Below, in pieces: positions 7,262-15,604 of a stretch of DNA of 49,189 bases (its first letter is position 1; every line of letters starts with the position of its first letter). The position numbers and the translations under genes are program-made. Below the pieces are notes generated by a model that saw only the letters and a list, made by a program, of their open reading frames with translations, ran no database searches and was not told where the DNA came from. The stretch is from VRUE01 sp035266685 (GTDB lineage: Bacteria > Actinomycetota > Thermoleophilia > Solirubrobacterales > 70-9). The stretch spans positions 1 through 49,189 of the forward strand of contig DATFMX010000023.1 of the NCBI GenBank assembly GCA_035266685.1, given 5' to 3'.

Positions 7262-8143
7262 CTACTCCGCGAGCAGCGTCAGCAGCAGCGCCTTCTGCGC
7301 GTGCAGGCGGTTCTCCGCCTGGTCCCAGACGGCGGACTGCGGCCCGTAGAGGACGTCGGCGGAGATCTCCTCGCCCGGGTGGGCGGGCAGGCAGTGCAGG
7401 ACGATCGCGTCGTCGGCCGCGGCGCCGAGCAGGTCGGCGTCGACCCGGTAGGGCGTCAGGTCGGCGCGGCGGCGCTCGGCCTCCGCCTCGTCGCCCATGC
7501 TGACCCAGACGTCGGTGTAGATCGCGTCGGCGCCGGAGGCGGCGTCGCGCGGGTCGTCGGTCAGCCTGACCCCGTGGCCCTCCTCCAGCTGGTAGCCGTC
7601 CGGCGCGGCGACGGTCAGCTCGACCCCGGCGAGCTCACAGGCGATTGCCAGCGAGCGGGCGACGTTGTTGCCGTCGCCGACATAGGCGAGCCGCAGCCCG
7701 TGCAGGTCGCCGCGCCGCTCGCGCAGCGTCTGCAGGTCGGCCAGCGCCTGGCACGGGTGGTGCAGCGGCGTCAGCGCGTTGACGACCGGCACCTCGGCGG
7801 CTGCCGCAAGCTCGGCGACCTCCTCGTGCGAGCCCGAGCGGATCGCGATCGCGTCGAGGAAGCGCGAGAGCACCCGGCCGGTGTCGCCGGGCGACTCGCC
7901 GCGCGAGAGCTGCAGTTCGTCGCCGCGCAGGACGATCGGCGTCGCCCCCAGCTCGGCCACCCCGACCTCGAATGAGATCCGCGTCCGGGTCGAGGGCTTG
8001 ACGAAGACGAGCCCGATGCTGCGCCCGGCCAGCGGCTTCTCGGAGGTCCCCCGCTCGGATTTCAGCTCGGCCGCCAGGTCGAGCAGCTTCGAGAGCTCGA
8101 ACGCGCCGAGCTCTTCGCCGGTGAGGAAGTCGCGCTTCGTCAA
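7262..8143 (-). CDS. argF: Ornithine carbamoyltransferase
   Basis: 293-residue enzyme of arginine biosynthesis, joining carbamoyl phosphate and ornithine to citrulline. The carbamoyl-phosphate loop KPSTRTRISFE is near residue 50, HPCQALADL near 130, and the ornithine-binding HCLPAHPGEE near 260. A longer in-frame extension upstream is possible but overlaps the divergent gene at 8162 and has no family similarity. TTG 8143 gives a normal N-terminus (TKRDFLTGEELG). No other arginine genes are adjacent. Confidence 0.93.
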   Translation of the reverse strand: MTKRDFLTGEELGAFELSKLLDLAAELKSERGTSEKPLAGRSIGLVFVKPSTRTRISFEVGVAELGATPIVLRGDELQLSRGESPGDTGRVLSRFLDAIAIRSGSHEEVAELAAAAEVPVVNALTPLHHPCQALADLQTLRERRGDLHGLRLAYVGDGNNVARSLAIACELAGVELTVAAPDGYQLEEGHGVRLTDDPRDAASGADAIYTDVWVSMGDEAEAERRRADLTPYRVDADLLGAAADDAIVLHCLPAHPGEEISADVLYGPQSAVWDQAENRLHAQKALLLTLLAE

Positions 8144-8161
8144 GCGACGGATACTACGGGC

Positions 8162-9055
8162 GTGCAGCTGACCGTCCTCTCCTGGAACCTCTTCCACGGC
8201 CGCGACTTCCCGCCCGACCCGGCGCTCTTCACCTGGCGCTCGCGGCTGCTGGGGACGAGCGAGCGCAACGCGACCCATGTCCAGGCGAACCGCGAGCTGC
8301 TCGACGAGTTCGCGGCGCTGCTGGCGAGCGTCGAGTGGGACGTCGCCCTACTGCAGGAGTGCCCGCCGCGCTGGTGGCAGGCGCTAGCTGCGGCCTGCGA
8401 CGCCGAGCCGCACGGCGCGCTCACCTCGCGCAACTCGCTCGGCGCGGTGCGCGCCTACTTCGCCGCGCAGAACCCGGATCTGCTCGGCGCCGGCGAGGGC
8501 GGCTCGAACCTCACCCTGATCCGAAACTCGTTCCGGTGCGCCTTTCCCACCCATGGCGTAGGAAAGGCGCACCGGAACAGCCAGGAGGCCCGGATCGAGC
8601 GCCGTGAGCTGACGATCCACGAGGGTCGGCCCGAGCGGCGGGCGATGGCCTTCACGCGGATCGCCGGGGACGACCCAGCCCGCCGCCCGGCAGCCCAGCT
8701 CTGCGTCGCCAACCTGCACGCGACCAACGACCGGCCGCCGATGGCGAGCGCGGATGTGCTGCGGGCGGCGGAGGCGGCGACCGAGTGGGCCGGCGGGGCG
8801 CCGCTGGTCTTCGGCGGCGACCTCAACCTGCGCCCCACCGAAACCCCGGCCGTCTTCGAGCAGCTGCGCGAGCGCTTCGGCCTCGCCGCCCCGACCGCCC
8901 CCGACGCGATCGACCACGTGCTCGCCCGCGGGCTGGAGACGATCGAACCGCCGCATGCCTGGCCGCCCGAGCGGCGCGAGCTGCGCGAGGACGGGCTCGC
9001 TCTGCGACTCTCCGACCACGCCCCCGTCGAAGCGCGTTTTGCGCTCGACGGCTGA
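8162..9055 (+). CDS. Endonuclease/exonuclease/phosphatase-family protein
   Basis: 297 residues, GTG start. The fold begins QLTVLSWNLFHGRDFPPD and contains LLQECPPRWW (the metal-binding Glu), NLHATND (catalytic His and Asn), GGDLNLRPTE (Asp/Asn pair) and the terminal LSDHAPVEARF (Asp-His). All hallmark catalytic residues of the EEP superfamily are present. The substrate cannot be told; no signal peptide is visible. Codons about 124-139 are read from a long perfect palindrome (8531-8577), where family similarity is lost (NSFRCAFPTHGVGKAHRNS). It is divergent from argF with only 18 bases between starts. Confidence 0.85.
   Translation: MQLTVLSWNLFHGRDFPPDPALFTWRSRLLGTSERNATHVQANRELLDEFAALLASVEWDVALLQECPPRWWQALAAACDAEPHGALTSRNSLGAVRAYFAAQNPDLLGAGEGGSNLTLIRNSFRCAFPTHGVGKAHRNSQEARIERRELTIHEGRPERRAMAFTRIAGDDPARRPAAQLCVANLHATNDRPPMASADVLRAAEAATEWAGGAPLVFGGDLNLRPTETPAVFEQLRERFGLAAPTAPDAIDHVLARGLETIEPPHAWPPERRELREDGLALRLSDHAPVEARFALDG
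8531..8577. repeat. Long perfect palindrome inside a coding sequence (element B)
   Basis: Arms TTCCGGTGCGCCTTTCC and GGAAAGGCGCACCGGAA are perfectly complementary over 17 bp around a 13-base centre (8548-8560). The 47 bases are read in frame within the EEP gene. Such symmetry is very unlikely to arise from protein-coding constraint, so it looks like an inserted element. The core (CCCACCCATGG) resembles that of the family A repeats only loosely. Confidence 0.85.
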
Positions 9056-9120
9056 CGGTAGTGAAATAGTCACCCAGAGTTCTTGCACCAGTCCATAAGC
9101 GAGACAGGAGGCACCAGAGG

Positions 9121-9597
9121 ATGGCAGCGAAAAAACAGTCTTCCGGCAAAGCGAAAAAAACGAAAGCCAAAAAAGCGCCGACCCGCAAATCGGCGCCGAA
9201 ATCGAAAGCCAAATCGAAAGCCAAACCCAAAGGCAAAGCGAAAGCGAAAGGCAAAGCCAAACCGAAAGCGGCGAAAAAATCGGCGGCGTCCGGCGCGACC
9301 GGCCTCGACAAGAGCGTCGAGCAGTTCCGCGAGAGCCTCGAAGAGAGCGTCACGCTGAGCCGCGACCGCCTGCAGGAGGTCGTCGACGACGCGGTCAAGC
9401 GCGGCCGGATGACCCGCGGCGACGCCGAGAAGATGGTCTCCGACCTGCTCAAACGCGGCAAGCGGCAGACCGACGGGCTGCTGAAAGAGCTCGAACGGCT
9501 GGTCAAACAGGCGCGCAAAGAGGTCGGCGGCCGTACCGCGCCGGTGCGCAAACAGGCGACGCAGGCGGCGCGGCGCGCGCGCAAAAAACTCCGCTAG
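9121..9597 (+). CDS. Lysine-rich histone H1-like / phasin-like protein
   Basis: 158 residues in two parts. Residues 1-58 are a Lys/Ala/Pro tail (KAKSKAKPKGKAKAKGKAKP) like the tails of histone H1 and bacterial H1-like proteins. Residues 60-130 are an amphipathic helical region (RDRLQEVVDDAVKRGRMT) like actinobacterial phasin or PHA-regulator-like proteins. The C-terminus is again basic. It probably binds DNA or another polyanion; the role is not known. A strong GGAGG lies about 10 bases before the ATG. Lysine in the tail is encoded almost only by AAA, unlike neighbouring genes, which prefer AAG. Confidence 0.7.
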   Translation: MAAKKQSSGKAKKTKAKKAPTRKSAPKSKAKSKAKPKGKAKAKGKAKPKAAKKSAASGATGLDKSVEQFRESLEESVTLSRDRLQEVVDDAVKRGRMTRGDAEKMVSDLLKRGKRQTDGLLKELERLVKQARKEVGGRTAPVRKQATQAARRARKKLR

Positions 9598-9603
9598 GCA
9601 TCA

Positions 9604-10971
9604 GTGGCGCAGACGGCGACCCGACCGCGCAAAGGCGCGCAGCTCGAGGCGGAGATCGACTCGCTCGCCTTCGGCGGGCGGGGCGTCGCCCGCGTCGACG
9701 GCTACGTCGTCTTCGTCGCCGGCGGCCTGCCGGGCGATCGCGTCCGCGTCGAGATCACCAAGCCGAAGAAGCGCTTCGCCGAGGCGCGCGCGGTCGAGCT
9801 GCTGCGCCCGGGCGCCGACCGCATCGCCAACCGCTGCGAGCACGAAGGCCAGCCCTGCCCGGGGGCGCCCTGGCAGGGGCTCGACTACGAGCGGCAGCTG
9901 GTCGAGAAGCGCAGCCAGGTCGACGAGGCGCTGCGGCGGATCGGCGAGCTCGACGGCTTCGAGCTGGAGGAGATCGAGCCGGCGCTGGAACAGTGGCGCT
10001 ACCGCAACAAGCTCGAATACTCCTTCGGCCCGGGCGAGGACGGGACGCTGCTCGGCTTCCACGCCAGCGGCCGTTGGGACCTCGTGATCGGGGTCGAGGA
10101 CTGCCTGCTCGCCTCCGAGCGCGGCAACGCCGCCCGCAACGCGGTGCGCGAATGGGCGCGCGAGCAGGGCGTCGCCCCCTACGACCGCCGCGCCGGCACC
10201 GGCACGCTCTGCAACCTCGCGGTGCGCGAAGGGCGCCGCACCGAGCAGATCCAGACCCGCCTCGTCACCACACCGAAGCGCATCCCCAAGCCGCCGGTCG
10301 ACCTGCACACGGTGGTCGACGACGGCTCGGGCGGCAGCGACGGGCCGACAGGCGCGCTCGGCGAGGAGCGGCTGCGCGAGCGGCTCTGCGGGCTCGATTT
10401 CGAGATGTCGCACAACGCCTTCTTCCAGACCAACACCGAGATGGCCGAGCGCCTCTACGCGGTCGCCGCCGAGTACGCGGGGCTGAGCGGCGGCGAGCGG
10501 CTGTTCGACCTCTACTGCGGGATCGGCACGATCGGCCTGACGATGGCGGCGCGGGCGGGCGAGGTCTGGGGGCTGGAGATCGTCCCCGAGGCGATCACCG
10601 ACGCCGAGCAGAACGCGAAGCTCAACGGGATCGAGAACGCGCGCTTCGTCGCCGGCAGCGCGCGCACCGGCGTGCGTCCGCTGCTGGAGCAGGCGGGCAA
10701 GCCCGACGTCGTCCTGCTCGACCCGCCGCGCGCCGGCCTCTCGCAGAAGATCGTCCGCCGCGTGCTCGAGTGCGAGGCGCAGCGGATCGTCTACGTCTCC
10801 TGCAACCCGACGACGCTGGCGCCGAACGCGGCGCAGCTGGTCGAGGCGGGCTATACCCTGCGCCGCGTGAAGCCGGTCGACATGTTCCCCCAGACGCCGC
10901 ACATCGAGTGCGTCGCCCTCTTCGACAAAGCCGCCCCCGGACGCGGCAGCGAAGGAGGCGGCGTTTTATGA
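9604..10971 (+). CDS. RNA (uracil-C5)-methyltransferase, RlmD/TrmA family
   Basis: 455 residues. An N-terminal TRAM domain (IDSLAFGGRGVARVDGYVV) is followed by the methyltransferase with LFDLYCGIGTIGL (SAM loop), LLDPPRAG and the catalytic VYVSCNPTTL. It would make 5-methyluridine in rRNA or tRNA. The iron-sulfur segment reads NRCEHEGQPCPGAPWQ: the first two Cys are present but the third is Ala, so the 4Fe-4S cluster of RlmD is probably incomplete. The choice between rRNA and tRNA targets is not decidable from the sequence. GTG start; the stop overlaps the next ATG. Confidence 0.85.
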   Translation: MAQTATRPRKGAQLEAEIDSLAFGGRGVARVDGYVVFVAGGLPGDRVRVEITKPKKRFAEARAVELLRPGADRIANRCEHEGQPCPGAPWQGLDYERQLVEKRSQVDEALRRIGELDGFELEEIEPALEQWRYRNKLEYSFGPGEDGTLLGFHASGRWDLVIGVEDCLLASERGNAARNAVREWAREQGVAPYDRRAGTGTLCNLAVREGRRTEQIQTRLVTTPKRIPKPPVDLHTVVDDGSGGSDGPTGALGEERLRERLCGLDFEMSHNAFFQTNTEMAERLYAVAAEYAGLSGGERLFDLYCGIGTIGLTMAARAGEVWGLEIVPEAITDAEQNAKLNGIENARFVAGSARTGVRPLLEQAGKPDVVLLDPPRAGLSQKIVRRVLECEAQRIVYVSCNPTTLAPNAAQLVEAGYTLRRVKPVDMFPQTPHIECVALFDKAAPGRGSEGGGVL

Positions 10972-11741
10972 GGGGATTCGGGGTCGCCGCGGGGCTCGAC
11001 CCGGAGGTCGCGAGGCCACTCGCGGCGCGCTGCGCCGAGCTCGGCTACGACTCGGTCTGGTCCAACGACCACCCCGGCGCGAAGGGCCTGGAGACGCTGG
11101 CCGAGTTCGCCGCCGCGGCCCCCGAGCTCGACCTCGGGGTCGCCGTGATCGCGCTCGACCGCCAGTCGCCGGCCGAGATCGCCGCCGACATCGAGCGCCT
11201 CGGCCTCGAGCGCTCGACGCTCTGGCTCGGGGTCGGCGCCGGCTTCTCGAAGAAGCCGCTGACGCGGATGCGCGAGGCGCTGCCCGAGCTGCGCGAGGCG
11301 CTGCCCGGCGTGCGCCTCGTCCTCGCCGCGATGGGCCCGAAGATGTGCGCGCTCGCCGGGGCCGAGTTCGACGGCGCCTTCTTCAACTGGATGACGCCTG
11401 AGTTCGCCGCCCGCGCCCGCAACCAGGTCGAAGCCGGCGCCAAGGATGCGGGCCGCGAGTGCCCGCCGGTCTTCGGCTACGTCCGCACCGCCGTCGGCCC
11501 CGACGCCGCCGAGCGCCTCGCCAAGGAGGAGTCCTTCTACCGCGACCTGCACGCCGGCTACCGCAACCACTTCGACCGCCTGGCCGAGCCCGAGGGCACC
11601 GTGGGAGTTGCCGCCCCCGACGCCGACAAAACCCAGAAACAGCTAGCCGCCTACACCGCCCTCGACACCCTCGTAGTCCGCGGCCTCGCCAGCGCCAAGG
11701 TCGAGCCGATGACCGCGGTGGCCGCAGCCGCCGCGCCCTAG
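10968..11741 (+). CDS. LLM-class (F420/FMN-type) oxidoreductase
   Basis: 257-residue TIM-barrel protein of the luciferase-like monooxygenase superfamily. Signs are the opening GVAAGLDPEVARPLAARCAE, YDSVWSNDHPG early in the barrel, LWLGVGAGF and VFGYVRTAV. These proteins commonly use F420 in actinobacteria; cofactor and substrate are not determined here. At 257 residues it is shorter than typical members (300-350). It overlaps the methyltransferase by 4 bases (ATGA) and ends in a CTAG shared with the convergent uracil-glycosylase-like gene. Confidence 0.8.
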   Translation: MRGFGVAAGLDPEVARPLAARCAELGYDSVWSNDHPGAKGLETLAEFAAAAPELDLGVAVIALDRQSPAEIAADIERLGLERSTLWLGVGAGFSKKPLTRMREALPELREALPGVRLVLAAMGPKMCALAGAEFDGAFFNWMTPEFAARARNQVEAGAKDAGRECPPVFGYVRTAVGPDAAERLAKEESFYRDLHAGYRNHFDRLAEPEGTVGVAAPDADKTQKQLAAYTALDTLVVRGLASAKVEPMTAVAAAAAP

Positions 11742-12403
11742 TACGGCGGCAGGTCCTCGTACCAGTCGCCCAAGACCTTGAAGGAGCGCCAGAAGCGCTG
11801 CTTGGCGCCCTCTTCGTCGAGCGATTCGTCGATGTCGGGGGTGTAGAGGGCGTCGATCGTCGGGGTGAAGGCCTGGATCTCGCCCTCGCGGGGCTCGACC
11901 TCGCGCGCCAGCGGCACCCGCAGCCCGTTGAGCACGCGCAGCGCCGGCTCGCCCATCACGACGAGGATCTTCGGCTGCACGACCGCCAGCTCGGTGACCA
12001 GGCGGCGCAGGCACTCCTCGGCCGCCAGGTCGGGCTCGGCGATCGGGCACTTGACGCAGAGCGAGCCGTAGACGACCAGCGGGTCGATCCCCAGCCGCTT
12101 GAAGCTTTTCATCAGCGCGTTGCCGGCCCGCCCGTAGAAGGCGACGCCCTCTTCGATCTCGGCGACCCCCGGCGCGTGCTTGATCATGAAGACGTCCGCC
12201 TGCGGGTGGCCGGAGCCGAGCACCGGCATCAGCTTGCCGCGCGGGCAATGCGGGCACTCCTGCAGCTCGTGGGTCAGCTGGTTGAGCTCGCGGATCGCGC
12301 GTTCGAGGTACTTCTCTCTGATCTCATCGTCGGTCGCGGGCACGCTGGCCGATCTCTTTGACGGCTCGCCCGCGCTTCCTCTTGCCCGCGCCTCCTGCAT
12401 CAA
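11738..12403 (-). CDS. Uracil-DNA glycosylase superfamily protein (Fe-S type, altered active site)
   Basis: 221 residues. ECPHCPRGK gives a Cys pair as in iron-sulfur UDGs, and CVKCPIAEPDLAAEEC supplies more Cys. The substrate motif is KHAPGVAEIEEGVAFYGRAG, close to the GEAPGxxE...PFxGxAG form of family 4/5 enzymes. The second catalytic motif, normally HPS/HPA near the C-terminus, is missing: the segment reads FTPTIDALYTPD. So it may be a repurposed or non-canonical glycosylase. It starts in a 4-base overlap with the gene upstream (ATGA) and is the last gene of the inositol-lipid operon. Confidence 0.75.
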   Translation of the reverse strand: MMQEARARGSAGEPSKRSASVPATDDEIREKYLERAIRELNQLTHELQECPHCPRGKLMPVLGSGHPQADVFMIKHAPGVAEIEEGVAFYGRAGNALMKSFKRLGIDPLVVYGSLCVKCPIAEPDLAAEECLRRLVTELAVVQPKILVVMGEPALRVLNGLRVPLAREVEPREGEIQAFTPTIDALYTPDIDESLDEEGAKQRFWRSFKVLGDWYEDLPPY

Positions 12404-13695
12404 CCCTTGCCGGCCCGGCCCCCCGCCGAGCGTCGACTCTTGCGCGGCCGGCCGCCGCGCACCGGCTTCGCGTCGGGCACGCTGCGCTTCGCCGCCTTCG
12501 GCCGCCCGGTCGTCTGCAGCAGCTTCAGCGCCTGCACGTAGACGAGGTTCTTGTGCTTGCGGGTGATGTCGGCGTTGCGCATCGCCTCGAGGAACTCGGC
12601 CGGGCCGTCGAAGTCGTGGATCCGCTGCCGCACGCTGCCCAGGCCCTGCGCGACATGGCTGTCCGAGCCCGCCCCGGGGACGATCCGGTACTTGCGCGCG
12701 AAGCGCTCGGCCTCCTCGTTGAACGAGGTCAGAGCGACCCGCGGGTTGAAGACCTCGAGGATGTCGATCTCCTCGACCATGTCGAGCAGGTGCTCGTAGT
12801 CGGGCACCGAGTGGAAGCGGTCGAACGGGTGCGGCACGTAGACCAGGCCGCCCTGCGCGCGGATCGCGGCGATCGTCTCCGCCATCGTCATCCCCTTGGC
12901 GATCTTCTCCTCCAGGAAGAGGCCGATCACCTCGCCCTGCTCGGCGGTCTTCACCTCCTCGGCGACGATCACCTTCAGGTCGCCCATCCGCTCGGCGATC
13001 CGCCGCGCCTCCAGCGCCCCGGAGACCTCGTTGTGGTCGGTGATCGCGATCGCTCCGAGGCCGCGGTCGCGCGCCGTCTCCAGCAGCACCTCGACCGGCG
13101 TCGCGCAGTCGGGCGAGTGGTCGGTGTGCATGTGCAGGTCGACCTCGATCAGCGGCCGTCCGGCGATCCGCGCCCGCACCTCGGGGTCGCCGTCCGGCGC
13201 GTGGCGGCGCGCCAGCAGACGGCGGTAGATCGCTTCCAGCTCGTCGGCGACGGCGCCCCAGTCGCGCCCCTCCCCGGCCGGCTCGACCAGCTCGTAGGAG
13301 CCGGGGAAGTAGCGCTCGAGCAGCTCGCCGGTCGCCGGGCTGGCCACCGTGCGCGCGTCGAGCCGGCCGAAGAAGATCTCGACCAGTGGCCGCGCCACCT
13401 GGGTCGAGAAGAGCCGCTCCTGCGGCCGGTGGAAGGTGCCGACGTTGAGCGAGTGCGAGTGGCGCAGCGCCGCCGAGGAGGCGCTCGGCGCGAACGGCTC
13501 GTGTACGTGGACGACGTCGGGCGGCTCGGCCGCCAGCCGCCGCTTGGTCGCGTCGCCCGCGTACAGCCGCAGCACCTCGTGCCCGCGCCGCTCCAGCTCG
13601 TCGGAGACGCGCCCGGCGAACTCCGTCACCGGGTTGGCCGTGCCCCGGCGGTGGGGCGTGACCTGGGCTATCGAGAGCGGCTTGGAGCCCGGCAC
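12400..13695 (-). CDS. Glycosyltransferase-like domain fused to a PHP metallophosphoesterase
   Basis: 431 residues. Residues 1-165 look like the N-terminal Rossmann half of a GT4 glycosyltransferase (IAQVTPHRRGTANPVTEFA; PPDVVHVHEPFAPS), without the sugar-nucleotide-binding second half. Residues 180-385 are a PHP domain: EVDLHMHTDHSPD, IAITDHNEVSG, VPHPFDRFHS and GAGSDSHVAQG carry the metal-binding His and Asp. The tail is Lys/Arg-rich. PHP domains hydrolyse phosphoesters. Position 13 bases after inositol-phosphate synthase suggests a role with inositol or sugar phosphates, which is inference. Confidence 0.8.
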   Translation of the reverse strand: MPGSKPLSIAQVTPHRRGTANPVTEFAGRVSDELERRGHEVLRLYAGDATKRRLAAEPPDVVHVHEPFAPSASSAALRHSHSLNVGTFHRPQERLFSTQVARPLVEIFFGRLDARTVASPATGELLERYFPGSYELVEPAGEGRDWGAVADELEAIYRRLLARRHAPDGDPEVRARIAGRPLIEVDLHMHTDHSPDCATPVEVLLETARDRGLGAIAITDHNEVSGALEARRIAERMGDLKVIVAEEVKTAEQGEVIGLFLEEKIAKGMTMAETIAAIRAQGGLVYVPHPFDRFHSVPDYEHLLDMVEEIDILEVFNPRVALTSFNEEAERFARKYRIVPGAGSDSHVAQGLGSVRQRIHDFDGPAEFLEAMRNADITRKHKNLVYVQALKLLQTTGRPKAAKRSVPDAKPVRGGRPRKSRRSAGGRAGKG

Positions 13696-13708
13696 GACAC
13701 GGGGCCGC

Positions 13709-14869
13709 TCAGGCGGCGGAGGCCTTTGCCCCGTCCGGCGCCGGCGCCTTGCCGCGCGCGTACTTGGCGATGAACTCCTCGGTGCGCTCGCGCGCCTCGT
13801 CGTCGGGGCGCTGGCTGTGCGGCGACTTCATCAGGTAGCTGGAGGGCCCGTCAAGCTGCCCGGCGATCCCGTTGTTGAGCGCCAGCTTGAGGATCCGCAC
13901 CGCGTCGATCACGACGCCGGCCGAGTTGGGCGAGTCCCAGACCTCGAGCTTCAGCTCGACGTTGAGCGGCACGTCGCCGAAGGCTTTGCCCTCGAGCCGG
14001 ATGTGCGCCCACTTGCGGTCGGTAAGCCAGGCGACGTAGTCGGAGGGGCCGACGTGGACGTCCTCGGCGGGCAGCTCGTGGCCCATGATCGAGGTGACCG
14101 CGTTGGTCTTCGAGATCTTCTTCGAGTCGAGCCGCTCGCGCTCGAGCATGTTGTAGAAGTCCATGTTGCCGCCGACGTTGAGCTGCGAGGTGCGCTCCAT
14201 GCGGACGCCGCGGTCGTGGAACAGCCGCGCCAGCTGGCGATGGACGATCGTCGCCCCGACCTGGGACTTGATGTCGTCGCCGATGATCGGCAGGCCGGCC
14301 TCTTCGAAGCGCTTGTCCCAGTAGTTCTCGCGGGCGATGAAGACCGGCAGGCAGTTGACGAAGCCGACGCCCGCCTTCAGCGCCTGCTCGACGTACCACT
14401 TGGTCGCGTCCTCGGAGCCGACCGGCAGGTAGCAGACGAGCACATCCGCCTTGGTCTCTTCGAGGATGCCGACGACGTCCGCGGTTTCGCCCGGCGCTTT
14501 GGTGATCTTCTCTTTCAGGTACTTGCCCAGGCCGTCGTGGGTCATCCCGCGCTCGACCTTGACCCCAAGCTGGGGCACATCGGCGAACTTGATCGTGTCG
14601 TTCTGGCCCGACCAGATCGCCTCCGAGAGGTCTTTGCCGACCTTCTCGGCGTCGATGTCGAAGGCGGCGACGAACTCGACGTCGCGAACGTGGTAGCCGC
14701 CCAGGTCAACGTGCATCAGGCCCGGCACTTCCTCGGCCGGGTCGGCGTCCTTGTAGTACTGGACGCCCTGGATGAAGGAGTTGGCGCAGTTGCCGACGCC
14801 GACGATCGCGACGCGGACCTTCTCGTCCGTGCGGGCGGCGCCGTTGCTTGCTCCGTTGGTCTCACTCAT
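13709..14869 (-). CDS. ino1: Inositol-3-phosphate synthase
   Basis: 386 residues. The NAD-binding loop is VAIVGVGNCANSF near residue 20. Further family landmarks are GDDIKSQVGATIVHRQLA, QLNVGGNMDFYNML and EVWDSPNSAGVVIDAVRI. The enzyme converts glucose-6-phosphate to inositol-3-phosphate, the first step to inositol lipids and mycothiol-type thiols in actinobacteria. A GAGAGG lies upstream of the ATG. The downstream order with a phosphatidyltransferase and PAP2 protein indicates use for phosphatidylinositol. Confidence 0.96.
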   Translation of the reverse strand: MSETNGASNGAARTDEKVRVAIVGVGNCANSFIQGVQYYKDADPAEEVPGLMHVDLGGYHVRDVEFVAAFDIDAEKVGKDLSEAIWSGQNDTIKFADVPQLGVKVERGMTHDGLGKYLKEKITKAPGETADVVGILEETKADVLVCYLPVGSEDATKWYVEQALKAGVGFVNCLPVFIARENYWDKRFEEAGLPIIGDDIKSQVGATIVHRQLARLFHDRGVRMERTSQLNVGGNMDFYNMLERERLDSKKISKTNAVTSIMGHELPAEDVHVGPSDYVAWLTDRKWAHIRLEGKAFGDVPLNVELKLEVWDSPNSAGVVIDAVRILKLALNNGIAGQLDGPSSYLMKSPHSQRPDDEARERTEEFIAKYARGKAPAPDGAKASAA

Positions 14870-14930
14870 GAAGCTCTAAGTCCTCTCTCGATCTGGCTGA
14901 CTGGCAAAGCAAACCTGCGGCCACGCCGGG

Positions 14931-15578
14931 TTACAGGCCCGGCGGCTCCGCGGCGTCCCTCGAAAGCTGTTTCTTGACATGCCACACGCGTTGGATCGTG
15001 GTCACGATGGTCAGCGCCGCGATCACGTAGACCGCCGGGGCCAGGAGCTCGAAATCGGCGATCCCGGCACCCTTGGCGAAGACCAAGCCAATCGAGAGTA
15101 TGACTACCCGCACGGGACGCGTCGCCAACCCGACCTTGCACTCGACCCCGAGCGCCTCGGCGCGGGCGCGCGTGTAGGAGACCATCAGCGAGCCGAGCAC
15201 GGCGACCACGCACATCGCCGCGGCGAAGTCGTCGCCGGTCGCGGCGAAGTAGCCGGCGACCGCGGCGAGCACGATCCCCTCCTCGATCCGGTCGAGGGTC
15301 GAGTCGAGGAAGGCGCCGAACAGCGTCCCCTTGCCCGACATGCGCGAGTAGCGCCCGTCGAGCGTGTCCATCACCGAGCCGAGGATGAAGGCGACGCCGG
15401 CGAGGAAGAAGAGCCGCTGGGTGACGAGCGCGGCGGCGACCAGGTTGCCGACCAGGCCGGCGACCGAGATCGCGTTCGGCGTCAACCGCGACTCGATCAG
15501 TCGGTCGCGCGCGTAGGCGCGCAGCTCCTGGCCGTTGCGGCGACTGCTCGGGGCCCTCGGAGGGGCCGACGAATCCAT
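14931..15578 (-). CDS. CDP-alcohol phosphatidyltransferase (probable phosphatidylinositol-phosphate synthase)
   Basis: 215-residue membrane enzyme. The family signature D-x2-DG-x2-AR-x8-G-x3-D-x3-D is seen as DTLDGRYSRM followed by GAFLDSTLD, with Ser for the usual Ala. Several hydrophobic spans follow. Such enzymes move a phosphatidyl group from CDP-diacylglycerol to an alcohol. With inositol-phosphate synthase 61 bases downstream, the acceptor is probably inositol-3-phosphate, giving phosphatidylinositol phosphate. Phosphatidylglycerophosphate synthase is the alternative. Confidence 0.85.
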   Translation of the reverse strand: MDSSAPPRAPSSRRNGQELRAYARDRLIESRLTPNAISVAGLVGNLVAAALVTQRLFFLAGVAFILGSVMDTLDGRYSRMSGKGTLFGAFLDSTLDRIEEGIVLAAVAGYFAATGDDFAAAMCVVAVLGSLMVSYTRARAEALGVECKVGLATRPVRVVILSIGLVFAKGAGIADFELLAPAVYVIAALTIVTTIQRVWHVKKQLSRDAAEPPGL

Positions 15579-15604
15579 TCGCGTCAGGCTAGTCGATTAG
15601 GGCC

